A stretch of 38,675 bases of DNA, taken from assembly GCA_030744625.1 (NCBI GenBank), contig JASLQF010000040.1:1-38675 (forward strand), given 5' to 3'. Source of the DNA: Rhodospirillales bacterium. Lineage in GTDB: Bacteria > Pseudomonadota > Alphaproteobacteria > Rhodospirillales > JASLQF01. Each line of letters begins with the position of its first letter. The first letter of the stretch is position 1. The position numbers and the translations under genes are program-made. Below, piece after piece: positions 37,606 to 38,675 of this stretch. Under the pieces are notes generated by a model. The model searched no databases and was not told the origin of the DNA. It was given only the letters and a program-made list of their open reading frames with translations.

Positions 37606-38675
37606 GGCACTCCGCTTCCAGCCCGGGCGCGGCGCGCCACACTCGGCGCATGGCCCACAGCCAGACGCCGAGGCAAATAGCGGCGCCTCCCGCCACCGGC
37701 GGGCCGAGGCCGGCGTTCGACGCGATCCACCCCATGACCAAGGCGCCGACGGCGGGGCCGCCCAGGAAGATCACCCCATAGAGGCTCATGACCCGGCCGC
37801 GCATGGCGCCCTCGACGGCGTTCTGCAGCAAGGTCTGGGTGCTCACCCCGACGGCGACGAGGGAGAATCCGATGACGGCGACGGCCCCCAGCCCGACCCA
37901 CAAGGCGCCGCCCGAGGCGAGCACGAAAAGGGCGGCGGCGCAGACAACCATGTAGGAGACGAGGATGCGGGTCAGGCCCTGAACGCGGCCGCGCCGGGCC
38001 AGCCAGATTCCGGCCATCAGCGCGCCGAACCCGGTCGCCGAGGTCAGCATGGCGAGGCCGTCGGCGCCACGGCCGAAGACCTCGGCCGCGAAACCGGGAA
38101 GGAGCTCCATGTAGGGCCTGAGCAGCATGGCGGTGGCGGCCAGCAGGATGAGCAGCGAGCTGATTCCGAAGTGCCCGGCCACGTAGCGGAATCCCTCCAG
38201 GGTATCGCCGAATATACCAGACGCCCGGCGCGCCGGGCGCGCCTTCGGGGCGAGGCGCAGGCGCGCCAGCATGGCCACGAACCACAGGTAGCTGATGGCG
38301 TTGAAGGCGAAGGCGGGCGCCGTGCCGGCCCCGACGATGATAACGCCGGCCACGGCCGGGCCGATGAAGCGAGCGCCGTTGAAGGTGGCGGAATTGACGG
38401 CGACGGCGGCCGACAGGTCCCTGGCCTCGACCAGGCTCGGCACCATGGCCAGGCGCGCCGGGTGGTTGAAGGCGGTGATCAGGCCCTGGACAATGGATAT
38501 GCCAAGCAACAGCTCGATGGTGATGAGGCCGCTGAAGGTGAGCCCGGCGAGACCTAAGGCCAGGACGCCGGCCAGCGCCTGGGCTGCGATCATCTGGAGG
38601 CGGTAGTCGCCGCGGTCGGCGAAGGCCCCGGCGAATGGCGATACCACGACCGTCGGAAAGAGCTCGGCGAAGGCG
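37589..38675 (-). CDS. MFS transporter, EntS-like (partial, N-terminus beyond right edge)
   Basis: The frame is open from the right edge to the TGA at 37589, about 361 residues. A GTG at 38647 is merely internal. Ten or so membrane segments are visible. FNHPARLAMVPSLVEARDLSAAVAVNSATFNGARFIGPAVAG and the late EGAMRGRVMSLYGVIFLGGPAVGALVMGWIAS match the MFS_3 family typified by the enterobactin exporter EntS. The substrate cannot be inferred. The C-terminus is PGLEAECPPRRP. The promoter lies outside the window. Confidence 0.9.
   Translation of the reverse strand, partial: AFAELFPTVVVSPFAGAFADRGDYRLQMIAAQALAGVLALGLAGLTFSGLITIELLLGISIVQGLITAFNHPARLAMVPSLVEARDLSAAVAVNSATFNGARFIGPAVAGVIIVGAGTAPAFAFNAISYLWFVAMLARLRLAPKARPARRASGIFGDTLEGFRYVAGHFGISSLLILLAATAMLLRPYMELLPGFAAEVFGRGADGLAMLTSATGFGALMAGIWLARRGRVQGLTRILVSYMVVCAAALFVLASGGALWVGLGAVAVIGFSLVAVGVSTQTLLQNAVEGAMRGRVMSLYGVIFLGGPAVGALVMGWIASNAGLGPPVAGGAAICLGVWLWAMRRVWRAAPGLEAECPPRRP

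Noticed and set aside
1..38675. tRNA, rRNA or CRISPR array
   Set aside because: No cloverleaf-like segment with T-loop GTTCRANYC, no rRNA sequence and no regularly spaced repeats were found by eye. A covariance search would be needed to exclude a small RNA.

Overview
The window is G+C-rich chromosomal DNA from an alphaproteobacterium, most likely a member of Rhodospirillales or a close relative. This rests on gene order: fabD-fabG-acpP-fabF-mltG runs divergently from rpsF-rpsR-DUF2232-rplI, followed by dnaB-alr-mlaE-mlaF-radA-cvpA-purF-SDR. A pepA-holC pair and a B. subtilis-type PurF with a propeptide fit the same group. No rRNA, tRNA or CRISPR array was seen.

Layout. (1) 1-1700, minus strand: two overlapping genes of unknown function, a small exported cysteine-containing protein and a large acidic protein that runs off the left edge. 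(2) 1788-6146, minus: a TPR/SPINDLY-type O-GlcNAc transferase homologue, then holC and pepA. (3) 6147-10149: an island of visibly lower G+C holding a two-gene signalling operon, a stand-alone LytS-type (5TM-LYT) membrane sensor domain and a 958-residue hybrid histidine kinase. (4) 10150-13937: an AmmeMemoRadiSam locus. The radical SAM gene is followed by a flippase-like membrane protein on the minus strand, and faces a fused Memo-AMMECR1 gene on the plus strand. The radical SAM protein has Arg where the middle cysteine of CX3CX2C should be, and the fused gene is preceded by two 6-codon mini-ORFs chained by ATGA overlaps. (5) 13986-17912, mostly plus: GYD protein, MBL hydrolase, cyclophilin-like protein, Arg-rich small protein (minus), isochorismatase-family hydrolase and a PaaK/CapK-like adenylating enzyme. 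(6) 17913-18300: a gene-free repeat graveyard with an IS630 remnant, two perfect palindromes and an inverted-repeat element.

(7) 18301-22714, minus: type II fatty-acid synthesis genes plus mltG. (8) 22787-25434, plus: the S6/S18/L9 ribosomal operon with a good sigma-70-type promoter, a TTG start for rpsF and long charged tails on S6 and L9. (9) 25600-26838: a cyclopropane-fatty-acid-synthase-family methyltransferase behind a ten-G tract. (10) 26949-36643, plus: tightly packed genes for replication (dnaB), cell wall (alr), lipid transport (mlaEF), recombination (radA), cvpA, purine synthesis (purF), an SDR and a PhnW-like aminotransferase. Most junctions overlap by 1-20 bases or are only a few bases apart. 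(11) 36707-37575: a frameshifted DUF4160 gene overlapping a DUF2442 gene, which resembles a small paired module, and a small coiled-coil protein. (12) 37589 to the right edge, minus: an MFS exporter cut by the window end.

Most of the window is housekeeping. The parts most worth a second look are the Cys-to-Arg change in the radical SAM enzyme, the chained mini-ORFs before Memo-AMMECR1, the low-G+C split-sensor operon, the frameshifted DUF4160/DUF2442 pair and the uncharacterised coupled pair at the left edge.
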